Notes: generated by a model not told the origin, from the sequence alone. A stretch of 64,000 nucleotides of DNA from CAVQJU01 sp963755195 (GCA_963755195.1 CAVWIZ010000002.1:682001-746000); one strand, 5' to 3'; positions 44,540 to 54,139 are shown, numbered from the stretch's first letter. Made by a program: numbers and translations.

Positions 44540-45136
44540 ATGACAACCTCCCTGCTGCGAACAAGTGTCGTATCGCTGTTGATCGGGATCGGTGTACTCG
44601 TGCGCCAGGGCCCAGGTCCGTCGGCCGGGGCCCGCGATCCCGAGTACCGCCACGACGGTTCGATGGTGTTGCCGAAGAACTATCGGGAGTGGACGTTCCT
44701 GACCTCGGGCCTTGGGATGACTTACGGGCCCACGGGCACGGCCGATGCCCAGGGGCACCCAAACTTCGACAATGTGTTCGCGAATCCGGCGTCCTACAGG
44801 TCGTTTCAACGGACGGGAAGGTGGCCCGACAAGACCGTTCTGATACTCGAGGCCAGGGCCTCCAACAACCAGGTGTCGATCAACAAGGGCGGGTACGTCC
44901 AGACCACCCTTTTGCGCGTCGAGGCGCACGTGAAGGACATGGCCAGAGGCGGATGGGGATTTTATGTGTTCGAGGTCGGGGAGACGCAAGCCAGCGTGTT
45001 GCCCAAGACACGGAATTGCTACTCGTGCCACCAGCAGCACGGAGCCGTGGATTCGACGTTTGTCCAGTTCTATCCCACGCTGATCGAAACCGCGACGAGA
45101 AACGGGACCTACAGGGTTGGGAGTGGCAGCCCGTAA
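44540..45136 (+). CDS. Cytochrome P460 family protein
   Basis: The protein has 198 residues with a signal peptide (about 1-30). The heme motif is CYSCH at 160-164, near the C-terminus, as in P460. WTFLTSGLGMTYG, TVLILEAR and WGFYVFE match the fold. P460 cytochromes oxidise hydroxylamine, using a heme crosslinked to lysine; several lysines are available here, and I cannot tell which one would crosslink. Related detoxification-type P460 proteins are common in heterotrophs. It is the first gene of the divergent pair with the GlxA-type regulator. Confidence 0.88.
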   Translation: MTTSLLRTSVVSLLIGIGVLVRQGPGPSAGARDPEYRHDGSMVLPKNYREWTFLTSGLGMTYGPTGTADAQGHPNFDNVFANPASYRSFQRTGRWPDKTVLILEARASNNQVSINKGGYVQTTLLRVEAHVKDMARGGWGFYVFEVGETQASVLPKTRNCYSCHQQHGAVDSTFVQFYPTLIETATRNGTYRVGSGSP

Positions 45137-45160
45137 AGAGAGCCCAGAAAGGTTCTTCAG

Positions 45161-46131
45161 ATCACCGTGTCAGTCCCGCGGTCCAGTTCCGTACCAGATT
45201 GAACATACGAACGCTGTGTCGTCGGACTATCTTGTACGGCATGTGGGACCAGCTGTGTCGTGTCGCACAGGCGTTGTTCGCACTCACCTCGGTCGCCGTT
45301 GTGGCGGTCGTCGCGGCGTCTCTTGCCGCGACCGCGCATGCGCAAACACCGGTCAATCAGGGCCGTATTGCCGGTCAGGTAAAGGACATGTTCGGCGAGG
45401 TCGCGTCACTGGTGCCCGTGACTCTCACGGCCGGAAGGGGTTTCCCGCACAATCTTCACGGACGTTGAAGGCCGCTATCGATTCGAGTCGCTCAATCCGA
45501 AGATGACCTATGCGGTGAAGGCGGAATCGAGCGGCCTCGTCCCAGCGGTGCGAGAGGGCGTGATCGTCACGGCCGGCGAAAGCGTCACGATTGATCTCGT
45601 GCTACGGATTCGTTGCTACGCGGGCGACCCGCCGTTGATCGTCTGTACCGTCACACCTCGGCCAGTTGCTGATGGCCGACGCTGTTGTTCACGTTCGCAT
45701 CGCGGGAGCCGCCGGCACGGCCGGGGCGGAAGACGAGTGCTCACCCCAGGCGCGACGCTATCGTCCTCGGCGCGGCGAAATTCTCGCGTCCGGAGTGGCA
45801 GGCGGTTTCGCGAATCGCGCTCGCTGCCGACTTTGGTCCTGGTGAGGAATACCTGCTGTTCCTGACGTACGATCCGTCCTCGGAGCGCTTTTCCATCGCG
45901 AGTGGGGGGTATGTCAAGGCTCGTCGTCGACGGCCGCGTGAGCGGACCGGACAACAACATGAGCAGCGCCGTACAGGACGACGACCTCGGGATCCCGGAT
46001 GGCATGCCAGTGGATCAAGCCCTCACGCGCCTTCGCCAACTCGATCAGCGCAACAGGCGCTGATTAGCCTCCGAATGAGGTGACGAACAAATCTCCTCGG
46101 CATGTCCGAAGTCGATCAGATCGGCGATGGC
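45161..46131. repeat. Direct repeat copy 1 (0.97 kb)
   Basis: The segment from ATCACCGTGTCAG (45161) to GATCGGCGATGGC (46131) is nearly identical to 47253-48212. The few differences include an extra T near 45646 and a short insertion near 45900. The copies lie in the same direction, 2.1 kb apart, with 1.1 kb between. No transposase, terminal inverted repeat or target duplication is visible, so segmental duplication is more likely than an IS. Confidence 0.93.
45241..46063 (+). pseudogene. Secreted carboxypeptidase-regulatory-like domain protein, broken (copy 1)
   Basis: The start MWDQLCRVAQALFALTSVAV is a signal peptide. Then GRIAGQVKDMFGEVASLVPVTLT, and after a frame change FTDVEGRYRFESLNPKMTYAVKAESSGLVPAVREGVIVTAGESVTIDLVLRI, form a CarboxypepD_reg beta sandwich. 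A last frame gives AAKFSRPEWQAVSRIALAADFGPGEEYLLFLTYD and ends near LRQLDQRNRR. At least three frame changes are needed, one of which (the GAAGGGG region near 45440) is shared with copy 2, so the gene was broken before the duplication. Confidence 0.78.
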
Positions 46132-46186
46132 CTGCCGTTCGTTGGCGAATCGTCGTCGCTCTTGCCGCGGGGTTCGCGTCGTACCT

Positions 46187-46384
46187 TCAGGCGCAGGATC
46201 GACCGCCTCGGTACCCCGATTCCCAACTCGATCGTGGGCTGACCACGTATTGACCGCTGTGGCGCGCCAGGACCTTGAGCGCATGGAACGCCCGCGGCCG
46301 GAGCTTGACCTCGACCCCGTCGCCCAGGAGCCGGGCCGCCGCCGTGTCGAGGACGAAGGGTCCGACGTTGAGGTCTGCTGCCAT
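46187..46384 (-). pseudogene. Remnant of a winged-helix (OmpR/CadC-type) regulator
   Basis: The reading frame gives MAADLNVGPFVLDTAAARLLGDGVEVKLRPRAFHALKVLARHSGQYVVS, the start of a trans_reg_C DNA-binding domain. It ends before the recognition helix is complete and no effector domain follows. In Acidobacteria this domain usually begins a much longer sensor protein. Its own promoter-like region (46392-46433) is still present. It lies between the two direct repeats, so the rest may have been lost in the rearrangement. Confidence 0.6.
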
Positions 46385-46391
46385 GTTCTAC

Positions 46392-46433
46392 TGACCGACC
46401 GGTAGAATGTGACGCTTTTTTGACGATCGGTCA
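46392..46433 (-). promoter_or_regulatory. Inverted repeat in the promoter of the winged-helix remnant
   Basis: TGACCGA (46392-46398) and TCGGTCA (46427-46433) are perfect 7-bp arms around a segment that on the minus strand reads TCAAAAAAGCGTCACATTCT. It looks like an operator-promoter region. The gap from 46132 to 46186 and from 46434 to 46525 holds no other gene. Confidence 0.45.
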
Positions 46434-46525
46434 AGGGACCGGGGGCCTTCAGTGGAGGCCGATAGCCCAAAACCGGCCCCGGGCTGACGCCCGTTAGAGA
46501 TCCGCGCCCGCGTCGTTATACCTAC

Positions 46526-47196
46526 ATGCGGATCACACCAGGAATCGTTCTTCTCATACTGACGCAGGGCATGGCCGGTTGCGGTACGTCATCGCCATCG
46601 CCATCGCCATCGCTGAGCGTCCACGGTAGTGCCGACGACTGTCGGGACGCCGTCTGTCACGTCGATCTCCGCGAATGTCGGATCCACCGCCGGTGGGACG
46701 GAGGTGTTGATCATCGGCAGCACGCTGGCGAGCACCGTCACATTCGGCGGCGTCGCGGTGCAAGGTCGATTCGATGGCCGTTCTCCCATCGGGCGTGATG
46801 CTTCTCTACACCCCGGCACACGCGGCTGGAACCGTGGACGTCGTCGTGAGCGGGCTCAACGGCCAGTCCGTCACGCTGGCCAACGCGTTCACGTACGCGT
46901 CGCCGGGAACCTTCGACTTCAACGGAGGGTGGTTGGGGTTTGGCAACAACGGCCAGGACAATTCCATCCAGTTCGACATTCGGAACGACATGCTCCTCAG
47001 CGTTTCGTGCGACGGCATTGTGAGCGATTCGGTGACCGTGACGTTGTCGCCGCCGCAGCCTGTCACGAACAGCGAGTTCTCGTTTGCCGGCGACGGGGTC
47101 ACCTTCACGGGCCGGATCGTCTCGCCCTCCACGGCGACTGGAACGATTCGTCTGGGGGAATGCACGTCCGACGCGTGGTACGCCTCGAGGCGATAG
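46526..47196 (+). pseudogene. Lipoprotein with IPT/TIG domain, two frameshifts
   Basis: The start MRITPGIVLLILTQGMAGC is a lipoprotein signal with the lipobox ending in Cys. A Ser-Pro stretch follows, written by a CCATCG hexamer repeat (about 46594-46613). The next frame gives TPSVTSISANVGSTAGGTEVLIIGSTLASTVTFGGVAV, a TIG immunoglobulin-like domain, and the third frame continues from MAVLPSGVMLLYTPAHAAGTVDVVVSGLNGQS to the end. Breaks are near 46615 and 46764. A surface-binding role would fit the intact ancestor. Confidence 0.72.
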
Positions 47197-47252
47197 CCGG
47201 AGGAGGGTGCCATAGACCGAAAACCGGGAGCGGTGAGTCCCACAAGACGGAC

Positions 47253-48212
47253 ATCACCGTGTCAGTCCCGCGGTCCAGTTCTGTACGAGATTGAACATAC
47301 GAACGCTGTGTCGTCGGACTATCTTGTACGGCATGTGGGACCAGCTGTGTCGTGTCGCACAGGCGTTGTTCGCACTCACCTCGGTCGCCGTTGTGGCGGT
47401 CGTCGCGGCGTCTCTTGCCGCGACCGCGCATGCGCAAACACCGGTCAATCAGGGCCGTATTGCCGGTCAGGTAAAGGACATGTTCGGCGAGGTCGCGTCA
47501 CTGGTGCCCGTGACTCTCACGGCCGGAAGGGGTTTCCCGCACAATCTTCACGGACGTTGAAGGCCGCTATCGATTCGAGTCGCTCAATCCGAAGATGACC
47601 TATGCGGTGAAGGCGGAATCGAGCGGCCTCGTCCCAGCGGTGCGAGAGGGCGTGATCGTCACGGCCGGCGAAAGCGTCACGATTGATCTCGTGCTACGGA
47701 TTCGTTGCTACGCGGGCGACCCGCCGTTGATCGTCGTACCGTCACACCTCGGCCAGTTGCTGATGGCCGACGCTGTTGTTCACGTTCGCATCGCGGGAGC
47801 CGCCGGCACGGCCGAGGCGGAAGACGAGTGCCCCCCCCAGGCGCGACGCTATCGTTCTCGGCGCGGCGAAATTCTCGCGCCCGGAGTGGCAGTCGCTTTC
47901 GCGAATCGCGCTCGCTGCCGACTTTGGTCCTGGTGAAGAATACCTTCTGTTCCTGACGTACGCCCCGTCCTCGCAGCGATTTTCCGGGTGGTATTCAAGG
48001 CTGGTCGTCGACGGCCGCGTGAGCGGACCGGACAACAACATGAGTAGCGTCGTACCGGACGACGACCTCGGGATCCCGGATGGCATGCCAGTGGATCAAG
48101 CCCTCACGCGCCTTCGCCAACTCGATCAGCGCAACAGGCGCTGATTAGCCTCCGAATGAGGTGACGAACAAATCTCCTCGGCATGTCCGAAGTCGATCAG
48201 ATCGGCGATGGC
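47253..48212. repeat. Direct repeat copy 2 (0.96 kb)
   Basis: The second copy of the segment at 45161-46131. Its right end (GATCGGCGATGGC, 48212) abuts the stop codon of the next gene on the minus strand (48213). Compared with copy 1 it lacks the extra T near 47740 and the insertion, so it is closer to an intact gene. Confidence 0.93.
47333..48144 (+). pseudogene. Secreted carboxypeptidase-regulatory-like domain protein, broken (copy 2)
   Basis: The same protein as in copy 1: signal peptide, a CarboxypepD_reg domain (FTDVEGRYRFESLNPKMTYAVKAESSG), LIVVPSHLGQLLMADAVVHVRIAG in the same frame, then a frame change at a run of C (about 47831) into AAKFSRPEWQSLSRIALAADFGPGEEYLLFLTYAPSSQRF and on to LRQLDQRNRR. 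Only two frame changes are needed, against three or more in copy 1. The shared break is near 47532. The poly-C site could be slippage. Confidence 0.78.
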
Positions 48213-48821
48213 TTAGGGCTTCGGTTTCGGCGCGACGCGGGTCGCCATCTGCTCGATCAGGAGCGACTCTCGAAAGAGCCCGTTGATCTCCTGTTCGTTG
48301 CGCCGAATCAACTGCAGGTTGGCTGCGAGCTTCCCCCGGCCGGCAACCTCTGCCGGCATCTTGTTCTGCGCCAGCACGATAGCCATCGCCACCGCCAGTT
48401 CGGTGCTCACATAGTCGTGCAGTCCCGGGCCGTCGGCTTCAATGGCGGCGAGCACGACGGGCTCGCCGCCGTACGTCCGTTCGAACTCGGGGACGATGCG
48501 GGACGTCGCCAGCCCGGCGCTAATCCGCTGCGCGAGCGCCGGATCTTTGGACATCGTGCGATACACCAATGTGCGCGCGAGCGCATACCGGCGCACGGCC
48601 GGCATCGTCAACTCGAAATTGAGCGCCTCGATCGCGCCGCCCAACTCGTACTGCGCAATGTCGGCGTCGGTGAACACACGCGTCTGATTGCCGCGATTCG
48701 CCTCGCGTGCTTCTTCGGCGAGACGGGCGGCTTCGGCGAGCGACTGGCTTGGAAGCGGGTGAAGCGGAGCAGCCGCCACGAGCGTCATGACACCGGCGAC
48801 GACGAGTTGATGGATCGACAC
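48213..48821 (-). CDS. Secreted protein of unknown function
   Basis: A 202-residue protein from a GTG start, with a signal peptide (about 1-22) and then an all-helical, Ala/Glu/Arg-rich body (EAARLAEEAREANRGNQ..., YALARTLVYRTMSKDPALAQRISAGLATSRIVPEFERTYGGEP). No conserved motif is recognised. It starts 3 nt after the DUF1552 stop and is therefore the last gene of cassette B. Its stop codon is the first base after the direct repeat. Confidence 0.65.
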   Translation of the reverse strand: MSIHQLVVAGVMTLVAAAPLHPLPSQSLAEAARLAEEAREANRGNQTRVFTDADIAQYELGGAIEALNFELTMPAVRRYALARTLVYRTMSKDPALAQRISAGLATSRIVPEFERTYGGEPVVLAAIEADGPGLHDYVSTELAVAMAIVLAQNKMPAEVAGRGKLAANLQLIRRNEQEINGLFRESLLIEQMATRVAPKPKP

Positions 48822-48824
48822 GCG

Positions 48825-50150
48825 TCAGAGCGCGAGCATGCCTGTGCTGTCGCCGAACTTCTCGGTCGGCGTGCCGAGCTTGTCGAGCATCGCCAGGAGC
48901 AGATTCGACATCGTCGTGTCCGGGGCGTTGCGGAGATGACGGCCGCCCTTGAGTCGTCCCGAGGCGCCGCCCGCCAGGATGATCGGCAGCGGCCCGTGAT
49001 TGTGCTGGTTGCCGTCGCTCATCGCGCTGCCGTACAGCACCATGGAGTGATCGAGCAGGGTGCCGTCGCCGTCGGGAATCGACTGGAGCTTCTCGAGCAG
49101 GTAGGTGAGCAGGGTGATGTGGTACCGGTTCAGCACGGCAAACCGATCCTGATTCTCGCGGATGTTGGAGTGGTGCGACAGGATGTGGAACGCATCCCGC
49201 ACGCCGCTCTTCGCGTAGACGGCGTTGCTCAGCTCCTTCGCCAGCAGCATCGTCGTCACGCGGGTGATGTCCGCCTGCCAGGCCAACACCTGTAGATCGA
49301 ACATCAACTTGATGTGGTCTTCGACGTCTTTGGGGGCGCCGGCCGGCGCGTTCGGCACGGAGAGATCAGACGACGCCTGCTGTGACGCTTTCTGGATTCG
49401 CCGCTCGATTTCGCGCACGTCGGCCAGATACTGATCCACGCGGCCGCGGTCGGTGGCGGGGAGCGTCCGCTGAAGCGCGGAAACTTCGCCGAGAACTGAA
49501 TCGAGCAGGCTGAGCGACTGCTGGCGTCGCGCACGCCGCTCGGCATCCGTGCTGCCGTCGCCGAACAACCGCTCGAAGACCACCTGCGGGTTGTTCTGCA
49601 TCGGCAGAGGAGACGTCGGTCCCTGCCAGGAAATCGTGTCCCGGTACGCGCAGCTGAGGCCGTCGCCGCAACTGAGCGTGGCATCCTCGATCATCATCTC
49701 GAGGGACGGGAGCGGCGTGTCCTGTCCGATGTGCTGCGCGGCGAACTGGTCCATGGTGATGCCCAGATGCGCCCGCGGGCCGGCCTCGGCATGCGCGCCG
49801 CTCAGAAACGTGGCCGCGGAGCGGTTGTGGTTCGAGGTGGCCGAACCGCCCCCGTACGCCTGCGGGTGGCTGAGATCGCTCACGATATTGATGCGTTCCC
49901 GGAACGGCTCGAGCGGCTGCAGGATTTCCGTCAGGTCGAATCCGGAGCCTTCCTTGGCGGGCGTCCACTTGTCCATGGTGGCGCCGTGCGGCACGTAGAT
50001 GCATCCGAGGCGCGTCCGGGCTTTGGCGGCGGTCTGCGCCAGCGGCGTGCCGGCCGGCACCATCGACTCGAGAAACGGCAGCGCGATCGTGACGCCCACG
50101 CCGTTCAGGAAGGTGCGCCGTGAAAGATGCTTCTTCGTGAGGAATGCCAT
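48825..50150 (-). CDS. DUF1552 protein with Tat signal (cassette B)
   Basis: The protein has 441 residues. The twin-arginine signal is LSRRTFLNGVGVTIALPFLES. The body matches the cassette A protein throughout (IYVPHGATMDKW, SNHNRSAATFLSGAHAE, DGTLLDHSMVLYGSAMSDGNQHNHGP, a late histidine-rich stretch). The 25-residue size difference is mostly loops. It follows the cytochrome gene by 12 nt. Function unknown, as for cassette A. Confidence 0.9.
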   Translation of the reverse strand: MAFLTKKHLSRRTFLNGVGVTIALPFLESMVPAGTPLAQTAAKARTRLGCIYVPHGATMDKWTPAKEGSGFDLTEILQPLEPFRERINIVSDLSHPQAYGGGSATSNHNRSAATFLSGAHAEAGPRAHLGITMDQFAAQHIGQDTPLPSLEMMIEDATLSCGDGLSCAYRDTISWQGPTSPLPMQNNPQVVFERLFGDGSTDAERRARRQQSLSLLDSVLGEVSALQRTLPATDRGRVDQYLADVREIERRIQKASQQASSDLSVPNAPAGAPKDVEDHIKLMFDLQVLAWQADITRVTTMLLAKELSNAVYAKSGVRDAFHILSHHSNIRENQDRFAVLNRYHITLLTYLLEKLQSIPDGDGTLLDHSMVLYGSAMSDGNQHNHGPLPIILAGGASGRLKGGRHLRNAPDTTMSNLLLAMLDKLGTPTEKFGDSTGMLAL

Positions 50151-50162
50151 GGTGCTCAGCTC

Positions 50163-52460
50163 CTACGGTTTCTTCATCTTCATCTGAAACGCCGCGCTCT
50201 CCACCACGCCCAGTACGAGGGCCGAGAAGCGGTAGTCGTCGCGGGCCGCGCGGCGGACAATCGTGCGCACGGCCGGCATGTCGTAATACTGCACCGGGCG
50301 GCCCAGCGCATAGGTCAAGAGCTTCTCGGTCGCCGTCGTCACAAACGCGTCGGACCGCGAGAGCAGCGCCTGGCGGAGATCGGCCGGACCCTGAAGCTTT
50401 GTGCCGTCCACGAGTTGCCCCGACGCGTCGATGGGCGTGCGGCCGTCGCGGTCGCGCCATTCGCCGACCAGATCGAAGTTCTCGAGCGCGAAGCCAATCG
50501 GGTCCATGATCTTGTGGCACGACGCGCACACCGGATTGCCCCGGTGCGCTTCCAGACGCTGCCGGAGCGATGTGACCTTCACCTCTTCGGGATTCTTTTC
50601 CAGGTTCGTGTCGATGCCGGGGGGCGGCACCGGCGCCGGCGTGCCCAGGAGGGTCTCGAGAATCCACTTGCCGCGCGACACCGGCGACGTCCGCGTGGAG
50701 ACCGAGGTCACCGTCAGCATGCTGCCCTGACCCAGCAGTCCGCGGCGGGGGCTGGCGGCATCAAGGGGTACCCGGCGAAAGTAGCTTCCGTGAATGTCGG
50801 GAATGCCGTAGTGCCTGGCCAGGCGTTCGTCCACGAACGTGTAGTCGGCATTCAGCAGATCGACCACGCTTCGGTCGTCGCGGACGATGGTCGAGAAGAG
50901 CATTTCGGTTTCGCGGCGGAACGCCTGCCGCAGGTTGTCGTCGAAGGCCTTCGCGGACGTTTGCACGTTCGCCAGGTCGCGCAGGTAGAGCCACTGGCCG
51001 GCGAAGTTTTCAGTCAGCGCTTCCGACCTGGGATCGGCGAGCATGCGCTTGACTTGCTGGCCGAGCACGGTTGCATCGCGGAGGCGGCCCTTGGCGGCGA
51101 CGTCGAGGAGTTGATCGTCGGGGATGCTGCTCCACAGGAAGAACGACAGACGCGAGGCCAGATCGAGATCGCTCAGACGATAGGGCGTACCCGGCTTCAC
51201 GGCTCGAGGCGCCCCTTCGACGCGGTACAGAAACGCGGGAGAGACGAGGATCCGCGCAATCGCCTGCTGGACGCCGGTCTCGAAGTCGCCGTCGGTGCGG
51301 CCCTGCTGATAGAAGCTCATCAGCGTCTCGACTTCGGCGTCGACCGGTGGCCGGCGATACGCGCGGCGCGCCAGCGTGGTGATGATCTTGCGAGCGCATC
51401 CGCCTTCGGAGTCGACGTTTTTCGCCGAGGTGCTCGTCGGCTGGCAGACGAAGATCCGATGACGGCTGGGCGTGTCGCCGGGGCTCGTGGCCTTGAACGG
51501 ACCGGTGACCACCACGGTCTGGATGCCGCCGGCCGGCGTGAAGACCGAATTGATGCGAAAGTCCGAAAACGCCTCGTCCACGCCGGCGGACCTCACGCGG
51601 TCCACGAGCGCCGCGCCGATGGTGTGCGGACCGGCCGTGACGGGAATACGGAAGCTGCGCGGGGTCGTCGTGGCGATCTTCTCGCCGTCCAGCGTGACGT
51701 CCACGGCCGCGCCGCCGCCGCCTCCTCCAAATCCCACCCCGCCCGTGACGCTCAACTCGTACTCGGCGTCGAGCGGAAATGTGTGCCGAACCAGCATGCC
51801 GCCCCGGGTGCCGAGCGGAAGCCCTTCGATGTGGCGATCCTGGGCCAGTCCGCCGGGCGCCGCGTAGGTGATCTGCGTCGGGGTGAGCGTCCGGTCTCCG
51901 ACCGCGCGCCGGCTGATCTTCATGGCCGCGGACACGTAGCCTTGGATGAGCGACGGCGAAACGCTCAGCGCGTCCGCGATGTTGTCGAACCCATCGCTCG
52001 ACGCATCCGACGGCAGGAGCGTCGTGACGTCCACGTCGAGCGCGAGCAGGTCGCGGATCGCGTTCGCGTATTCGGTGCGATTGAGGCGGTGCATCGACGG
52101 CGCGTCGAGGCCGGCGCCGGCGGGGACGGCCTGGTCGAGTCGCGCTTCGAGATCCGAGGCGAACCGGTCGAGGACGGCCCGCTCCGGCCGGCGGGCGCCG
52201 CTCGGCGGCATCATGCCGGTTCGAATCTTGCGGACCACCTTCTCCCACGTCTCGGCCTCGTCTGCCACGCGCTCGAAGTTCTTCGAGTCGAGCGCGAGGC
52301 CGCCGCTCTTCAGGCGTTGGTTATGGCAGGTGATGCAGTACTGGTTGAGAAGAGCCGGCGGCGGCGCCTGCGCGGCGGTCTGCGCATCGCTCGACGCCAT
52401 CGCGAGGACCGCCGTCCACGTGACCGCCATGGGCAGGAGCCGCAGGGATCCGGTGTTCAT
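50163..52460 (-). CDS. Secreted c-type cytochrome with DUF1587/1592/1588/1585 domains (cassette B)
   Basis: The protein has 765 residues from ATG 52460. A signal peptide is followed by QYCITCHNQRL (heme site 1), HRLNRTEYANAIRDLLALDV, SFFLWSSIPDDQL, FVDERLARHYGIPDIHG, SPVSRGKWILETLLG and CASCHKIMDPIGFALENFD (heme site 2). The domain order equals cassette A, and the size is 93 residues smaller, mainly in the linker. The open frame continues upstream into the ankyrin gene only because of a frameshift there, so the fusion is not real. The ankyrin stop overlaps this ATG. Confidence 0.9.
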   Translation of the reverse strand: MNTGSLRLLPMAVTWTAVLAMASSDAQTAAQAPPPALLNQYCITCHNQRLKSGGLALDSKNFERVADEAETWEKVVRKIRTGMMPPSGARRPERAVLDRFASDLEARLDQAVPAGAGLDAPSMHRLNRTEYANAIRDLLALDVDVTTLLPSDASSDGFDNIADALSVSPSLIQGYVSAAMKISRRAVGDRTLTPTQITYAAPGGLAQDRHIEGLPLGTRGGMLVRHTFPLDAEYELSVTGGVGFGGGGGGAAVDVTLDGEKIATTTPRSFRIPVTAGPHTIGAALVDRVRSAGVDEAFSDFRINSVFTPAGGIQTVVVTGPFKATSPGDTPSRHRIFVCQPTSTSAKNVDSEGGCARKIITTLARRAYRRPPVDAEVETLMSFYQQGRTDGDFETGVQQAIARILVSPAFLYRVEGAPRAVKPGTPYRLSDLDLASRLSFFLWSSIPDDQLLDVAAKGRLRDATVLGQQVKRMLADPRSEALTENFAGQWLYLRDLANVQTSAKAFDDNLRQAFRRETEMLFSTIVRDDRSVVDLLNADYTFVDERLARHYGIPDIHGSYFRRVPLDAASPRRGLLGQGSMLTVTSVSTRTSPVSRGKWILETLLGTPAPVPPPGIDTNLEKNPEEVKVTSLRQRLEAHRGNPVCASCHKIMDPIGFALENFDLVGEWRDRDGRTPIDASGQLVDGTKLQGPADLRQALLSRSDAFVTTATEKLLTYALGRPVQYYDMPAVRTIVRRAARDDYRFSALVLGVVESAAFQMKMKKP

Positions 52461-54075
52461 CGCCCGGCGACTGACGCGTTCCCCATCAAGTCTTTGATCA
52501 AGGCCATCGAGCTCGGCTTTGGCGTTCGCGGGATGCGTGGCGAGGAAGACGCCTGCCGCCCACGTCAGCGGCGTCCGGCCTTCCTTGTCCTTGACGTCGA
52601 GACGGGCGCCCTTCGCGACGAGGTACCGAATGATGTCGTCCGAGCCGCGGTTGGCCGCCCCGTGCACCGCCGTCAGCCCCATGGAATTGACCGCGTTGAC
52701 GTCCATGCCAAGCTCAGCGCAGAGCTTCACCGCTTCGAGCAGATTCTTCGGGCCTTCGTCATAGGTTTGATCGACGACCCAGTTGATGCCGGCGGCCGCC
52801 ATCAGCGCGGTGGTGCCGCCAAACGTCGGCACGTACGGATCGGCCCCGTACTCGAGCAGCAGGCGCATCACGCTGAGATCGCCGGACAGGGAGGCCGTCA
52901 GAAACGGCGTCTGGCCCGTGAAGTCCACCCACGCCAGCGTGCCCGTGACGCGAAGCATCTGCCGCCGTATCGGCGGAGCTTCCTTCATGCGTGTGTTCGG
53001 GTCGGCGCCCCGGTCGAGCAGCAGCTGAATGAGTTCGAGAACGGGCCCGCGATCGACGCCGTTTTCGAACGGCTCGGCGTTGTCCACGTCCATGTTGCGA
53101 GTTTCGACGGCCGCCCACAGAGGCGTCCGGCCGTACCAGTCGCTGACGTTGATCTCCGCTCCGTGATCGATCAGGAAACGGGCGACATCCATGTGGTTGT
53201 TGGTGATCGCCATCAGCAACGGCGTGATGCCGTTGGGGTCGGTCTGGTTCACGTTCGCGCCGGCGGCCACAAGCATTCGGGCGGACTCGAGGCGGCCGTC
53301 GCGCGCGGCGTAGAGCAGCGGCGTCAGGCCGCCGGGAATCAGGTACCGGGACCCGCGCTCGGGCAACCCGCCCCGGACGATCCCGATGCCGTGCCCGAAC
53401 CCGGGCACGGAGTTCGGCAGCACCCAGGGCGGCGTCTCGCCGGTTCTCGTGGCGGCGTTGACGTCGGCGCGACGCTCCACCATGAGCTGCACGACGTCAG
53501 GATGGTTGGCGCGGACCGCCACCATCAGCGCCGTTTGCTGAAACTCCCGGTCCTTCGCATCGAGCACGGCCCCGCGATCGAGCAGGAGCTTTATGGCGTC
53601 GAGTTTGCCGACGCGGGCGGCCGTCATCAACGCCGTTTCCCCCGTTGGGTCGACCGAGTTCGGATCGGCGCCGACCTCGAATCAGCATCCGAATCATCTC
53701 GGCGTTCCCGTTCGCGCAGGCGAGCGCGAGCGGCGTCACGCCGTACCGGTCGGCGCGCGAGACGTCGGCGCCCGCGCGGATGAGCATGCGCGCCGTGTCC
53801 AGGTCGTCCACGCGAACAAGCCAATGCAGGGCAGGGGTGCCGTCGCGGCCCGGCGCGTTGACGTCGACCTTCTGGTCCACGAGGGCGCGCACGGTTGCCG
53901 TGTCGCGCTTCATGGCCGCCTCGGCCAGACGCGTATCGCCCGCAGCATTGGCCGTGGCGGCCAGTCCGACGACGAGCGAGCACACGAGCAGCGCGGTTCG
54001 TGTGGAACCCCGGGAACCTCTAGAACCTCTCGAACCCCTTGAACCTCTCGAACCTCTCGAACCTGTGTCAGTCAT
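52457..54075 (-). pseudogene. Secreted ankyrin-repeat protein (cassette B), two frameshifts
   Basis: A signal peptide (TALLVCSLVVGLAATANA) follows an N-terminal stretch of six SRG repeats. About ten ankyrin repeats follow (GTPALHWLVRVDDLDTARMLIRAGADV, GKLDAIKLLLDRGAV, NHPDVVQLMVERRADV, GITPLLMAITNNHMDVARFLIDHGAEI and more). Two single extra bases break the frame: near 53679, and one A in a run near 52515. Removing the second gives an ending MALIKDLMGNASVAGR and a stop (52457-52459) that overlaps the cytochrome ATG. The repeat order is otherwise normal. Confidence 0.82.
54005..54067. repeat. Seven tandem 9-nt units encoding Gly-Ser-Arg
   Basis: Units of GAACCTCTC and variants (GAACCCCGG, GAACCTCTA, GAACCCCTT, GAACCTGTG) repeat exactly every 9 nt. 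On the coding strand each unit reads as one GSR tripeptide, and the array lies between the ATG (54073-54075) and the hydrophobic core of the signal peptide. It therefore lengthens the positively charged n-region, with one arginine per unit. Confidence 0.92.
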
Positions 54076-54139
54076 GGCAGGGCTCTATTTTCTCACAGCC
54101 ACAGGTGCTGCGCGGCCTGCCGCCCTGTCAAAATACAGG

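Noticed and set aside
45161..48212. Composite transposon with the direct repeats as insertion sequences.
   Set aside because: The repeats carry a broken secreted-protein gene, no transposase and no terminal inverted repeats.
50163..53630. A single long frame joining ankyrin repeats to the cytochrome (about 1155 residues).
   Set aside because: One extra A near 52515 explains it. Without that base the ankyrin gene has its own stop overlapping the cytochrome ATG, and the cytochrome has its own signal peptide.
50127..53783. A plus-strand open frame of 1218 codons.
   Set aside because: It is antisense to cassette B, has no known domain and is rich in Arg, Ala, His and Gly, as expected from a high-GC shadow frame.
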